Source: Bacillota bacterium (GTDB lineage Bacteria; Bacillota; Clostridia; Monoglobales; Firm-18). From it: DNA of 64,000 nt. This document shows, one piece after another, positions 39,547-48,422 of this stretch (its first letter is position 1; every line of letters begins with the position of its first letter). Position numbers and translations under genes: made by a program. Location: contig JALOAJ010000001.1 of assembly GCA_023228885.1 (NCBI GenBank), positions 62,001-126,000 on the forward strand, read 5' to 3'. Under the pieces are notes generated by a model. It searched no databases. It worked only from the letters and a program-made list of their open reading frames with translations, and was not told the origin of the DNA.

Positions 39547-41745
39547 ATGGGTAAATCAAAATTGCAGAATTACGGCTTGTTTGCTCGTATTTTATTTTCA
39601 TATATGACTATTATAGTCGTGCCGATTTCCGTATGCTTTTTTATTATGAACAACATTATAAACACATTGGAATATGAACGGATAGAAACAAATTTGCTTT
39701 CATTGGAGCACTCAAGCGTGCAGTTTGAGGAGCGTTTGAACGAAATGAATAATATCGCCATTGCGATAAGCCTAATACCAAGAATAAAAACTGTTTTGCA
39801 TGGCAGCAAGACCTCGTATGATATTTGGCAGGCGCAGAAGGATTTGTTTTCCTTTAGCAACAACACATTCATAAATTCACTTTATGTTGTGTGTCAAAAT
39901 GGGGTTGTCATTGCCCCTGATAATGCGTATGACGGAAGCATTGAGCAATACAATGTGTTTACATATAATGATATGGACTTTCAAAGCTTAACCGCGCATT
40001 TGTTTGAGGAGGATTTTATAAAAAGGATTTATCCTTCCGGCGAAATCAGTTATAATGGCGATAAAAAAAATATGATAATGTATGTTCAAAAAATACCGAT
40101 TGACTTTAATAAAGACAAATTGGGTTGCATTATTATGCTTGTTGACGCTGAAAAAATAGCAAACATTATGGATAAGAAAAACAGCTATGTTGAAATAATC
40201 GACGGTGACGGTAAAAGCATTATCAAGGGCGGCGCAGCCGTAGAAACAACAAAAGCGTTAGGGAAAGAAAGAGGATATTATACACAAAATAATAATTTGG
40301 TTTTATATACTACATCTGAATCAACCGGGTATAAGTATTTGGCGGCAAATTCAGAAAACAGCATAATTCATCAGATTAAAACAATAAGAACAATCATAAT
40401 AATCGTTATTTTTTTGTGGCTTGTTTTAGGTTCTGTCATATCGATTTATTTTTCAAAAAAACATTCATTTCCTATACTTGAAATAACTTCAATGCTAAAG
40501 AGAGCAAAGCAGGGAAAGAATGAGCCTTTGAAACAGGAGGATTATTCATACATAAAAGATTCGATTGTAAATATTTTAGAATCCAATGTTGGGTTAAGCA
40601 AAAAAGTCGATACACAAAAATTATTTGTTCAAACCGAATTTTTATATAAGCTAATGAAAACAGGCTTTAAAAACAAAGAGGAGATGGATGAAGCCGGCAA
40701 GCTTGCGGAAATAGAACTATCCGAAAGCGCCTTCGTTGTTATAGGTGTGATGCTTGGGGAAGAAAACGCCGATGAACAAAAGAGCATGGTTTTTGCAATG
40801 CTTGAAGGCTATTCGAATACCTTTCCCATTGAAATCAAAAGCAATATCTTAGCGGTTCTTGTAGTGTTGGACAAAGTTGAATTGATGAGGGCGGAAGTTG
40901 AAAAGATTATAAATCAAATAAGCGATTGGATTGTTTTTGCAGGCGTAGGAAGTATAAAGCATGACCTTATGGAAGTTGTAAAATCATGCAACGAAGCGCT
41001 GGATTTACTTGAAATTGCCAGCATAGAAAATGCAAATACAATAATGTGGAGCGAGGACGCAACCAAAAGGGTGTGGAGTTATTTCTATCCGTTGGAAATT
41101 GAAAGCAAGCTTGTAAGGCTTGTTAAGGAAGGGGACGAAGAAGAAACAAACAAACTGCTAAACACTATATTCGTTAAAAACTATGTTGACAGCCAGTTAT
41201 CGTATGATATGATGAAATATCTTATAATGGAGTTAAAAGGAACAATTATCAAAATAATTGATTCTTTGCTTAGCATGGATTATAATTTTTGCGATAACAT
41301 TAAAATCTTTATCGATAAGCTAAATGTTAAGCAAAACCCGATAGATGATTTCCAAACTATTAAGGACATTTGCAGCATTGTGTGCAAAAGAGTTCTCAAA
41401 AACAAGAAAGAAAATAATGAGTTTGCGGATTTGATTATTGAATATATAGACGATAACATTTCAAAACCCGATATGTATGTGGCAAGCATAGCTGATAAAT
41501 TTAATGTGAATATAGATTATGCCAACAATTTGTTTAGGAAAGAAACCGGGTTTTCCATCGCAACGTACATCAACAGGAAAAGAATGATAAAGGCAGCGGA
41601 TGAGCTGAACAAAAAAGATTTATCGACTGAAAGGATAGCAGAGTTGTGCGGCTATAACAGCCCAAGGGCTTTTAGAAGGGCATTTAAAAGGTTCCACTCC
41701 CTCACACCCCAGGAATACAGAAATTTGTCCCGCGAAAAAAAATAG
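39547..41745 (+). CDS. Membrane-spanning AraC-family regulator
   Basis: This one-component regulator has about 732 residues: a membrane helix at about 13-37, an extracellular sensing region, a second helix at about 280-303, a cytoplasmic linker, and a C-terminal AraC double helix-turn-helix (about 628-728; DKFNVNIDYANNLFRKETG, LCGYNSPRAFRRAFKRF). It joins sensing and DNA binding in one chain and so replaces the kinase/regulator pair of module A. GGAG at about 39535 fits the ATG at 39547 better than the TTG at 39520. It probably controls module B (inference from position). Confidence 0.88.
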   Translation: MGKSKLQNYGLFARILFSYMTIIVVPISVCFFIMNNIINTLEYERIETNLLSLEHSSVQFEERLNEMNNIAIAISLIPRIKTVLHGSKTSYDIWQAQKDLFSFSNNTFINSLYVVCQNGVVIAPDNAYDGSIEQYNVFTYNDMDFQSLTAHLFEEDFIKRIYPSGEISYNGDKKNMIMYVQKIPIDFNKDKLGCIIMLVDAEKIANIMDKKNSYVEIIDGDGKSIIKGGAAVETTKALGKERGYYTQNNNLVLYTTSESTGYKYLAANSENSIIHQIKTIRTIIIIVIFLWLVLGSVISIYFSKKHSFPILEITSMLKRAKQGKNEPLKQEDYSYIKDSIVNILESNVGLSKKVDTQKLFVQTEFLYKLMKTGFKNKEEMDEAGKLAEIELSESAFVVIGVMLGEENADEQKSMVFAMLEGYSNTFPIEIKSNILAVLVVLDKVELMRAEVEKIINQISDWIVFAGVGSIKHDLMEVVKSCNEALDLLEIASIENANTIMWSEDATKRVWSYFYPLEIESKLVRLVKEGDEEETNKLLNTIFVKNYVDSQLSYDMMKYLIMELKGTIIKIIDSLLSMDYNFCDNIKIFIDKLNVKQNPIDDFQTIKDICSIVCKRVLKNKKENNEFADLIIEYIDDNISKPDMYVASIADKFNVNIDYANNLFRKETGFSIATYINRKRMIKAADELNKKDLSTERIAELCGYNSPRAFRRAFKRFHSLTPQEYRNLSREKK

Positions 41746-41749
41746 TCCC

Positions 41750-41778
41750 TTGTTATAAAATGTGCCGCAATATATAAT
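41750..41778 (+). promoter_or_regulatory. Sigma-A-like promoter before the CBM/FN3 protein
   Basis: TTGTTA (41750-41755), a 17-bp spacer and TATAAT (41773-41778) precede the gene at 41833 by about 55 bp. It begins just after the regulator stop, so this gene and its followers can be transcribed apart from the regulator. Confidence 0.6.
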
Positions 41779-41832
41779 TATAACACGAGGCTACGCAAAA
41801 ATAAATTTATTATAAACGGAGGTAAATGGTTT

Positions 41833-43623
41833 ATGAAAAAAATTATTTCACTAATGTTGGCGCTAAGCTTGTTTGCTTTATCTTTATTAATAGGTCCTTT
41901 TGCAAATGCAAATTCCGCTAATTTGATTAAAAACGGAGACTTTGAGATTTTCCCTGCCAGAGAAAGCAGCAATCCTCCGGGTTATTGCTGGTCTGCCGCC
42001 AACGCATTAGAAGCTAACTTCTATGCAGCAGGGCAATCCCTTGATGCTATTGTAATGGAGGGGGTCGGAAGAAACGCCTCAAGAGGGCTGTTTATAAATG
42101 ACATCCGCCCTGGAAATTATATTGCGCTGCGCAGCGAAAGAATTGATGTAGACCATACAAAAGGCTATAATTTCTCCGCGTGGGTAAAACCGGTTGAGGG
42201 AAACTGCAGGATAGGCATTAGGAAACTGAACAATGAGGGGGCGGAGCAGGGAGCGGTTTATTGGACAGATACGCCTGAATTTGTCGAAGGAAACGACTGG
42301 CAGGAAGTGCAGCTTTCTTTAGGACCGGCAGGTGCCGGGGCGGATGTTGTTTTAACAAGCGCCACAACAAAATTAGAAATTGTCATTCTAAGCAGTTATA
42401 CTAATACAAGAATGGATAAAGCGTATTTTGATGATATATCGCTGACCGAAAAGTCAGATACCGATTTAATTCCTCCGGAATGGACAGAGCCTAATTTTAT
42501 TGCCTCAAACATAACGCCAACTACGGTGGAGTTGGAGTGGACAGCCCCAGATTCTATAAATGGGCTGAAAGAATATACCCTGATTGCAAAAGATATAAAA
42601 ACCGGTAAAACAGCAACATCTATCTTGGATGCCGGCGTAGAATCAACAGTAGTTACAGGGTTATCGCCCGGCAGGGAATACATGATGACATTGCAAGCTA
42701 CCGATGAAAAAAACAATTCAACCACGGATGGTCCTGTTATCAGCTCGGTTGTAACATCGTTTGGCATTAGCTTGATAAATGGCAATTTTGAAAACGGGTA
42801 TGAAGGGTGGTTTGTGTACAATGGACCGGAAAACAGCCCTTATGCAAATGTTTCAAAAGAAATTTCAACAACCGTTACGAAAAACTCCGGTGTAAGCTTG
42901 CATTTAACCGATAATAACCAAGGGTCGGGCTATGTTAATGTTTCACAGCGTGTGGCGGTTGACCCTTTAAAAAAATATGCCATTTCAGGATGGGTGAAGC
43001 CGGAAAGCGGTTATGTTTCTGTTAAAATAAATCCTTTCAACTCGGACGGCGTATTGCAAGGCGTCTCCAATGAGTTTTTATTCAATGCATCCGAATCAAC
43101 GCAATGGCAGGAAATAAGCCAAATCGGCGCAAGACAAGGCGGGGATTTGGTTATCAGCGCACAGACAAAGTATTTGGAATTTATTTTTAACGCTTCGGAA
43201 GGTGCGGTGAGCAATAGCACCGGCGAAGGATATTTTGCGGATTTTTCCATAGAAGAAATACTTCCGATTATGTCCATTGATTGCAAATTTAAAAATGCAA
43301 CAGATGAAGATAGAGATATAACGCAAACAGGGCTTGAAAGCGGCGATATAAAAGCTGAAATAGTTTTGAAAAATAATTCGACCGACCCGCTGCCGGCTGT
43401 TGGAATAATGGCTTTATATGATGATAATAAACTATTGCATGTAACAATGGCTCAAACTGATGAAGATATTGCGGCAGGCGCCCAAAAAACGCTTACCATA
43501 CCTGCAATAGGGGTAGACGACCCAACGGATAAATACAGCTTAAAGGTTTTTGTTTGGAAGGATTTATATGCTTTTGAGCCATATGCCAGCAGGCAATATG
43601 CGCTAAAAAAAAATAAACAGTAG
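41833..43623 (+). CDS. Secreted CBM/FN3 protein, probably in-line with a GH71-like enzyme
   Basis: This 596-residue exported protein has a leader (1-25), a CBM4/9-like domain (about 30-205), an FN3 domain (about 215-305), a second CBM4/9-like domain (about 312-475), and a terminal beta-sandwich shared with proteins at 17052 and 20120. GGAGG precedes the ATG. The frame ends in LKKNKQ after a run of nine A at 43605-43613. Skipping one base there continues directly into an open frame that encodes the missing N-terminal half of the next GH71-like protein, so the two frames may form one protein of about 1650 residues. Confidence 0.85.
   Translation: MKKIISLMLALSLFALSLLIGPFANANSANLIKNGDFEIFPARESSNPPGYCWSAANALEANFYAAGQSLDAIVMEGVGRNASRGLFINDIRPGNYIALRSERIDVDHTKGYNFSAWVKPVEGNCRIGIRKLNNEGAEQGAVYWTDTPEFVEGNDWQEVQLSLGPAGAGADVVLTSATTKLEIVILSSYTNTRMDKAYFDDISLTEKSDTDLIPPEWTEPNFIASNITPTTVELEWTAPDSINGLKEYTLIAKDIKTGKTATSILDAGVESTVVTGLSPGREYMMTLQATDEKNNSTTDGPVISSVVTSFGISLINGNFENGYEGWFVYNGPENSPYANVSKEISTTVTKNSGVSLHLTDNNQGSGYVNVSQRVAVDPLKKYAISGWVKPESGYVSVKINPFNSDGVLQGVSNEFLFNASESTQWQEISQIGARQGGDLVISAQTKYLEFIFNASEGAVSNSTGEGYFADFSIEEILPIMSIDCKFKNATDEDRDITQTGLESGDIKAEIVLKNNSTDPLPAVGIMALYDDNKLLHVTMAQTDEDIAAGAQKTLTIPAIGVDDPTDKYSLKVFVWKDLYAFEPYASRQYALKKNKQ
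43605..43613 (+). other. A9 run at the junction of two frames (possible slippage site)
   Basis: The sequence CTAAAAAAAAATAAACAG sits at the end of the 596-residue frame. Loss of one A in the transcript, or gain of two, turns the ending into a read-through to the frame of the gene at 43919, which is open from 43607. Long A runs are known sites of transcriptional slippage and also of sequencing or assembly errors. The sequence alone cannot decide between them. Confidence 0.6.
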
Positions 43624-43918
43624 TTTAAACGATAGTTTTGAATCAAGAGCGCAAACGATTCTTATCTTTGACAATGAAGAAGCCTGGAGTTTTAACGATT
43701 CTAAGCTGTTTGCAACTGTAAACGCTTTCGAGGAAAGCAGCGCGTTAACCGAAACGGAGCTTGAGAATTTTAATCTATTAACTGATTTTACATTTTTAAA
43801 CGCTAATTCGCAAAGCTCCGTTTGCATTATTTTTGGATATAAAGATACAAACGATTATTATTGCGTCGATATAGACGGCTCAAACGAAAGTTTTTCCATC
43901 AAAACGGCAGACCGTGTT

Positions 43919-46777
43919 TTGGACAGCCGTAAGTGCACATATCTTCCAAATAAAAAATATCATTTGCAGCTTGTGACCGAAGATGGTATTTCTGAAGCTA
44001 TTTTAACGGATGAAACAGATAATATTGCGTGCGGGGTTGTTGCCCAAACTGAAAATACAAAGGGCAGGGTTGGATATAAGGTGGGAGGCAAGGTTAGCGG
44101 AGAGCTGATTTGTTTCGACAATCTGCTTGCAACAAGCGACATTCCGAAAATAACAACTTGGAAAAACCAACCGCTAAGCGAAAAAATTGTGCTGACCGAT
44201 TATATGGTTCCAATGCCCCTATCTGATAAATACGAGTTTTATTACCAGGACGAGCCGATATATACATCCGCTAATTTAGAAGATGATATACAACTGCGCA
44301 TGGAGGAAAGCCGGCGCGCCGGTTTTGACGGTTGGACATATTTTTTGCCTTTAAGCTCACCGGAATCCTATATTGCGAAAATGGGTGAGTATATTGGGCA
44401 TGCAAAAAGCTTGAAGACAAAAACAGGGAAAGACTTTTATATAGTTCCCCAATTAAATTTCACCGAGGATTGGGATATCTCGGTTGATAATGTAAGCAAT
44501 GCAATTATTGGCATTCTCAGTCTTTATAGCGATGATTTACCGTTGTTGGATGGGAAACCTTTGATTTCAACATTCGGAGGCGATTATCTTTCGCCTATGC
44601 AATGGGATGCAGTTAGGAAAAAGGTGAAAAAATCTACCGCGTCAAAAAAGGATTTTTACTTGAAGCTTGAGATGGGGAAAATAAAAAGAGACCGCTTTAA
44701 TGAAAAGGTTTTTAACCGTTACCTTGACATTGCTGATTGCGTATATTTATATTCAAGTTTTGACGACCCGCAAAACAGCAAAATAGAGGCAATGATAGCC
44801 GCAAGAAACCAAAGGGATGACAACAGAGAAATTAGCGCAACGGCAAAAAATATGTATTGGCGAACTGAAACAGGAACTGTTATTGACGGGCGCGGTGCAG
44901 ATTTGTTTGTTAAGTCTTGGGAGTATATTATCGATAAAGGCTTTAACATTGCACATGTTACAACTTGGAACGATTATTCCGAAACGGCTATTGAACCTTC
45001 ATATAATCGAAGCGATGTTATTTCAAAACTCAATTTAAATTATTCAAATATACTAAAAACAGGCGACTACATAGCGCCGAGCGAGGAAATTTATTTTGTG
45101 CAGCCGTCTGAAATATATAAAAATAGTGCGATTGAAGTTGAAGTTATCGGCTTAAAAAGAAACACTCCGGACAGACATTTTGTTTTTAAGCTTGAGGATG
45201 CAAACGGCAACACCCTTTACGAAACAGACCTTATGCCGTTTCCGAAAAACGAAAGAAAGATAATAAGGATAGAAATCCCGCCTTTATGCTTTGTAGGGCA
45301 AGAATGGGTGTATCCGATTTTATATGATGAAGATAATTTAACGGTTAAATACGGGGAATTTATCAACGTTAACAACATTACACGGAAAAACTATAATTAC
45401 ATATACAGAAACATTAACGAAATGTTATCTAAAGACGAAATTATTTCAATCGTCCCTGATATTCAAAGTAACTTAATTGATGACATTAACCGGTTTAATA
45501 TAGATGTATCAGGAATATCGGACATTTTAAATATTGACATTTATCGGGGTTTTGATTATATGGGGAATAACGATATTCAACAGCGCGATTACCGTGTTTA
45601 TAGCCATGGCGAGGTATTTTCGGTGCCAAACGATAAAATGCGTGCGAAAATAGCTGTGGAATTTCAAGGCGGGGGCATTACTTGGAATGGGCGAATTAAT
45701 TTTGATGCCACGCCAACGATAGTCAATGTTGACGGCGCCTTACAGGGGACAGAAAAAATAGTAAATAATAATACCTATATCAGCTATAATTGCGCCACCC
45801 CTTTTCTAAGGGCATCTTCCGCAAATAAGGGCGTTGATGTTTTGTATATGGATATAATTTATCCTCCGGCTGAAAATATTACAATTCACTTTTTAGATTC
45901 TAATTTATCGGACATTACATTTACGCTAAACGAGTTGCTTGATGGTTCGATTCGCAAGTCCGAAACCAATAATAATGACAGTGTTGTTACAATTTCGTTG
46001 ACGGACAGGGAGATAGCGGCAAAACAGGCGCTTGCTCCGTCCGACGCATTTAGTTTTGCGTGGCGTTTAGAAAAGGCGGATAATGTAAAAAGCTGTTATT
46101 ACTATGTTGGCGTTAAAACCATTGAAAACCGATTTATTAAATCAAAACCGATTTATTTGCATCAAAGTGTGGGTAATGAGCCTATTGCATCGTTTGATTT
46201 CGAGGAAGCCGCCGATGAGTATGGACCTTTGTATAAAGATTTGAGTGGAAACAACCAACGAATGATAGGCGGAGGAGGTTTCATTCATAGGTTACTTTAT
46301 AATAATCCGGAAAGCTCCCCGCAACGGGTTGGGGGAAAACTTGAGTTTGATGGAATAGACGACTTTGCAGTTTTAACGGATAGCGCTATCCCGATAGGAG
46401 TAAATACCGTTTCTTTTAGGCTTACCTTGCATTCCATCAAAGAACAAAAAATATTAAAAATCCGCAATGGGGGCTATAATCTTGAAATGTTAGCGGACGG
46501 CGCAATAAAGGTTGGAAGGAGAATCGGAAATAATTTTAATGAGTTTATTACCAAAAACAAGCTTGTTGCAAATAATGAGTATCAAATCGCGCTGACGCAT
46601 TCCGAAACGCTGTTATCCCTATATGTTAACAATGAATTATGGGGTCAAACCGTGGCAATAGGCTTAGCAAATAACGGTCCTGCATTTATTGGTTCTAATG
46701 AAAGCGGAACTCAGAATATGCACGGGGTAATTGATGATTTTAAAATATATAACAAGCATTACACAGAAATAAATTAG
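43919..46777 (+). CDS. GH71-like protein without its own start region
   Basis: From a TTG at 43919 this frame gives 952 residues: the second half of a beta-sandwich, a GH71-like barrel (about 80-390, YWRTETG and TWNDYSE, W350-E355) and a LamG-like end (about 755-952), as in the proteins at 31852 and 36774. The TTG has no good ribosome site. The frame is open back to 43607 and those 104 codons encode the first half of the beta-sandwich (FGYKDTNDYYCVDIDG matches FGYEDENNFYSVKVDR in the 31852 protein), but contain no ATG, GTG or TTG. The true product is therefore probably a fusion with the 41833 frame. Confidence 0.75.
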   Translation: MDSRKCTYLPNKKYHLQLVTEDGISEAILTDETDNIACGVVAQTENTKGRVGYKVGGKVSGELICFDNLLATSDIPKITTWKNQPLSEKIVLTDYMVPMPLSDKYEFYYQDEPIYTSANLEDDIQLRMEESRRAGFDGWTYFLPLSSPESYIAKMGEYIGHAKSLKTKTGKDFYIVPQLNFTEDWDISVDNVSNAIIGILSLYSDDLPLLDGKPLISTFGGDYLSPMQWDAVRKKVKKSTASKKDFYLKLEMGKIKRDRFNEKVFNRYLDIADCVYLYSSFDDPQNSKIEAMIAARNQRDDNREISATAKNMYWRTETGTVIDGRGADLFVKSWEYIIDKGFNIAHVTTWNDYSETAIEPSYNRSDVISKLNLNYSNILKTGDYIAPSEEIYFVQPSEIYKNSAIEVEVIGLKRNTPDRHFVFKLEDANGNTLYETDLMPFPKNERKIIRIEIPPLCFVGQEWVYPILYDEDNLTVKYGEFINVNNITRKNYNYIYRNINEMLSKDEIISIVPDIQSNLIDDINRFNIDVSGISDILNIDIYRGFDYMGNNDIQQRDYRVYSHGEVFSVPNDKMRAKIAVEFQGGGITWNGRINFDATPTIVNVDGALQGTEKIVNNNTYISYNCATPFLRASSANKGVDVLYMDIIYPPAENITIHFLDSNLSDITFTLNELLDGSIRKSETNNNDSVVTISLTDREIAAKQALAPSDAFSFAWRLEKADNVKSCYYYVGVKTIENRFIKSKPIYLHQSVGNEPIASFDFEEAADEYGPLYKDLSGNNQRMIGGGGFIHRLLYNNPESSPQRVGGKLEFDGIDDFAVLTDSAIPIGVNTVSFRLTLHSIKEQKILKIRNGGYNLEMLADGAIKVGRRIGNNFNEFITKNKLVANNEYQIALTHSETLLSLYVNNELWGQTVAIGLANNGPAFIGSNESGTQNMHGVIDDFKIYNKHYTEIN

Positions 46778-46791
46778 GAGGAATATTAAAA

Positions 46792-48318
46792 TTGAAACGA
46801 AGACCGAATGTATTGTGGATAATGAGCGACCAGCATAATGCAAATTGCATGAGCTTTAAGGGGCATCCAAACGTTAAAACCCCCAACCTTGATAAGATTG
46901 CATCAAATGGCGTTGATTTTACCCACGCTTTTGCAAACAACCCAATTTGCTCCCCGTCAAGAATTTGCTTTATGACAGGGCAGCATGTTCACACACATCT
47001 AATGTATGGCAATCGCAACACCGATTATCCCATCGCAAATAACGACACAATAGCCTATAAGTTCAGACAATTTGGATATCAAACGGCATTAATCGGGAAA
47101 TCGCATATGGTAAGAAAATGGGATAGTGATGGCTTTGAGCACATCAGATATTGCGATATGATAGATAGCGAATGCGGGAATCCGATGTCCAATCATTATT
47201 TTAAATATCTTTATGAAAACGGTCTGGCTGATTTGTATGAGGACGGAACGCCTAAGCCCGGTCAGGAGCATACATTGGACGGCAGCAAGCCTTCTTGTTT
47301 GCCTCATGAATTTTCTACGGAACATTTTATAGGAAAAGAAACATTGGACTTTCTCAATAACAGGGATAACAGCCGACCTTTTTTTATACATATGAGCTTT
47401 CAACGACCACATGAACCTATAACCCCGTCAAAAGAACATTTTAATATGTACAATCCTGATGATGTGGTCTTGCCGGACAGCGCTGTTGATTATTTTGAAA
47501 ATCGATTTGCAGGCAAGCCGCAGCATATGATTGATATGTTAAAGGACGGGTGCGCATATCCCTTGGCTGACCCAAACTCGAGCAGACTCAAAAGGTGTTT
47601 GGCATCGTATTATGCAATTATTAGCGCGATAGATAATGAAATAGGAAAGGTGCTTGAAAAGCTTGAGGATATGGGCGAAGCGGATAACACCATCATTTTC
47701 TACACAGCGGACCATGGCGATTTTGCCGGCGAGCACGGTCTTTTTCATAAAAACTTCGGAATATACGAATCTATTCAGCGCATACCTTTTATTTTATGTT
47801 ACCCAAACGGTCCTAAAGGCATAAAGTGCGACGGACTTGTAGAATCCTTGGACTTTTATCCGACTATTTTTGAATTGTGCAATATCCCTATGCCAAAAGA
47901 CAGGCAGGGCGCAACATTATTGCCTATGGTGTCAAAATCTTCTCCGTGCAAGGAAGAAATATTCTGCGAGTATGACTGGCTTGAAGAAAGAATTGTTGCG
48001 CTGCGCACAAAGCAGTATAGAATGGTGTATTATAGCGAAAACGAAACAGGAGAGCTTTATGACCGTGATGTAGACCCCGGTGAGATAAAAAACTTATGGA
48101 ATGACTTAAATTACAGGGAAATTAAAATTGCGCTATTAAACAAATTACTGTCATTTACTTTGAATAACAAAGGAATAACAAGTCTTAAAAATGATTTTGC
48201 AATAAACAAAAAAAGAGAATACGACCCGGTAAGCCTTGTGCATCATAAAGGCCGCTACTGGAGCAGGCTTGAAAAAGCATACAACGAAAAGCTTGCATGG
48301 CCTCCAAAAGATTTGTAG
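46792..48318 (+). CDS. Sulfatase (formylglycine type)
   Basis: This 508-residue enzyme of the alkaline-phosphatase superfamily cleaves sulfate esters. The N-terminus NVLWIMSDQHNANCM supplies metal ligands, CSPSR at 53-57 carries the cysteine converted to formylglycine, GKSHM follows, and FYTADHGDFAGEHGLFHKN is the second metal-site block. There is no leader, so it probably acts inside the cell on imported sulfated oligosaccharides. It starts at a TTG with AGGAGG upstream, 14 bp after the GH71-like gene, and so is likely cotranscribed. Maturation needs an anaerobic or oxygen-dependent FGly-generating enzyme not seen here. Confidence 0.92.
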   Translation: MKRRPNVLWIMSDQHNANCMSFKGHPNVKTPNLDKIASNGVDFTHAFANNPICSPSRICFMTGQHVHTHLMYGNRNTDYPIANNDTIAYKFRQFGYQTALIGKSHMVRKWDSDGFEHIRYCDMIDSECGNPMSNHYFKYLYENGLADLYEDGTPKPGQEHTLDGSKPSCLPHEFSTEHFIGKETLDFLNNRDNSRPFFIHMSFQRPHEPITPSKEHFNMYNPDDVVLPDSAVDYFENRFAGKPQHMIDMLKDGCAYPLADPNSSRLKRCLASYYAIISAIDNEIGKVLEKLEDMGEADNTIIFYTADHGDFAGEHGLFHKNFGIYESIQRIPFILCYPNGPKGIKCDGLVESLDFYPTIFELCNIPMPKDRQGATLLPMVSKSSPCKEEIFCEYDWLEERIVALRTKQYRMVYYSENETGELYDRDVDPGEIKNLWNDLNYREIKIALLNKLLSFTLNNKGITSLKNDFAINKKREYDPVSLVHHKGRYWSRLEKAYNEKLAWPPKDL

Positions 48319-48333
48319 AGGTTGTAATTAATA

Positions 48334-48374
48334 AAGGGGCGGAGCATGAAAGCACCGCCCTTGATTTTTATTTT
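48334..48374. terminator. Terminator between convergent sulfatase genes
   Basis: GGGCGG at 48337-48342 pairs with CCGCCC at 48355-48360, extended by AAG/CTT, followed by TTGATTTTTATTTT. It ends the long forward operon and may also serve the reverse gene. Confidence 0.65.
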
Positions 48375-48422
48375 GAGTGTAAATGACGCTACCCAGCTAA
48401 CAAAAAATAATGATTGATTAAA

